This document shows, in pieces, positions 63,645-64,000 of a stretch of 64,000 nucleotides of DNA. The notes under the pieces are model-generated. The model saw only the letters and a list, made by a program, of their open reading frames with translations. It did no database searches and had not been told where the DNA came from. This DNA is from Cupriavidus pauculus (GTDB taxonomy: Bacteria; Pseudomonadota; Gammaproteobacteria; Burkholderiales; Burkholderiaceae), in contig NZ_CP033970.1 in NCBI RefSeq assembly GCF_003854935.1, positions 248,001 to 312,000 of the forward strand, in the 5' to 3' direction. The position numbers were made by a program, and so were the translations under genes. The stretch's first letter is position 1, and every line of letters starts with the position of its first letter.

Positions 63645-64000
63645 ATGTCCCGTGCCATCTGGAAGGGCGCCATCAGCTTCGGGCTGGTGAACATCCCCAT
63701 CGCCGTCAAGCCCGCGTCGCGCACGCATTCGCTAGACCTGGACCTGCTCGACAAGCGCGACATGGCCCCGGTGGGCTACCAGCGCATCAACAAGCACACG
63801 GGCAAGCCCGTGGAGCGCGACGACATCGTCAAGGGCTACGAGTACGAGAAGGACGAGTACGTGGTGCTGAGCGACGAGGATTTCCGGCAGGCCAACGTCG
63901 AGGCCACGCAGACAGTGGACATCGTCAGCTTTGTCGACGCGGCCGCCATTCCGCCCTATTTCTTCGACACGCCGTACTACCTGGAGCCGGACAAGCGCGG
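63645..64000 (+). CDS. ku: Ku protein, bacterial NHEJ end-binding (truncated by window edge)
   Basis: First 118 codons visible, frame open to the right edge. N-terminal Ku core: SRAIWKGAISFGLVNIPIAV, then YQRINKHTGKPVERDDIVKG, the strand EYVVLSDEDFRQANVEATQT and PYFFDTPYYLEPD. Ku binds double-strand ends and recruits LigD, encoded upstream at 58326-60950. Start ATG 63645 is typical for the family. Confidence 0.95.
   Translation, partial: MSRAIWKGAISFGLVNIPIAVKPASRTHSLDLDLLDKRDMAPVGYQRINKHTGKPVERDDIVKGYEYEKDEYVVLSDEDFRQANVEATQTVDIVSFVDAAAIPPYFFDTPYYLEPDKR

Overview
The window is GC-rich DNA, gene-dense on both strands, with alanine/arginine/proline-rich proteins and G/C-ending codons. Bug-type solute receptors, a CzcCBA-type metal efflux operon, SOS mutasome genes, bacterial NHEJ genes and a vgrG-linked type VI secretion (T6SS) island together suggest a Burkholderiales bacterium of the Cupriavidus/Ralstonia type. 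This is an inference from gene content; no marker gene fixes the species. I saw no rRNA, tRNA or CRISPR array.

Region by region. 1-4.9 kb: SOS mutasome operon imuA-imuB-dnaE2 (minus strand, dnaE2 cut by the window edge) behind a near-perfect LexA box. 5.1-7.6 kb: small proteins and a TehA-like transporter. 7.7-14.1 kb: an RND heavy-metal efflux operon (outer-membrane, fusion and pump subunits) preceded by a small secreted protein. 14.2-16.3 kb: an Old Yellow Enzyme and an aldo/keto reductase that share a duplicated 72-bp upstream element. 16.5-27.2 kb: an acyl-CoA catabolic cluster with two Bug receptors, two acyl-CoA ligases, a LysR regulator, an enoyl-CoA hydratase, a thiolase-like protein without the nucleophilic Cys, its DUF35 partner and a class III CoA-transferase. 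A 134-bp hairpin-rich tandem repeat lies in the middle. 27.2-33.4 kb: an unknown protein, a RecQ helicase, an alpha/beta hydrolase and a GlgX-type debranching enzyme.

33.3-48.1 kb is the most unusual part. It is a tightly coupled minus-strand T6SS effector operon: vgrG, a DUF4123 adaptor, five tandem DUF3304-type lipoproteins, a Tle1-like DUF2235 protein, PAAR, a two-helix membrane protein and a TssM/IcmF-like protein. The lipoproteins are mosaics of one another. The Tle1-like protein has Asp where the nucleophile Ser is expected and lacks the expected His. The TssM-like protein has no Walker A motif and carries a C-terminal frameshift. My reading is a mobile or rapidly evolving effector/immunity island in which immunity genes have been amplified and recombined.

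48.4-64 kb: an MscS channel, DAHP synthase, an outer-membrane barrel protein, a Tat-exported PhoX-like (DUF839) protein, an oxalate/formate-type MFS antiporter with its 43-residue companion, a dead SDR fragment, an intact SDR, and an NHEJ neighbourhood (ligD, a hybrid histidine kinase with a pseudo-receiver, a proline-rich mini-protein and ku, cut by the right edge).
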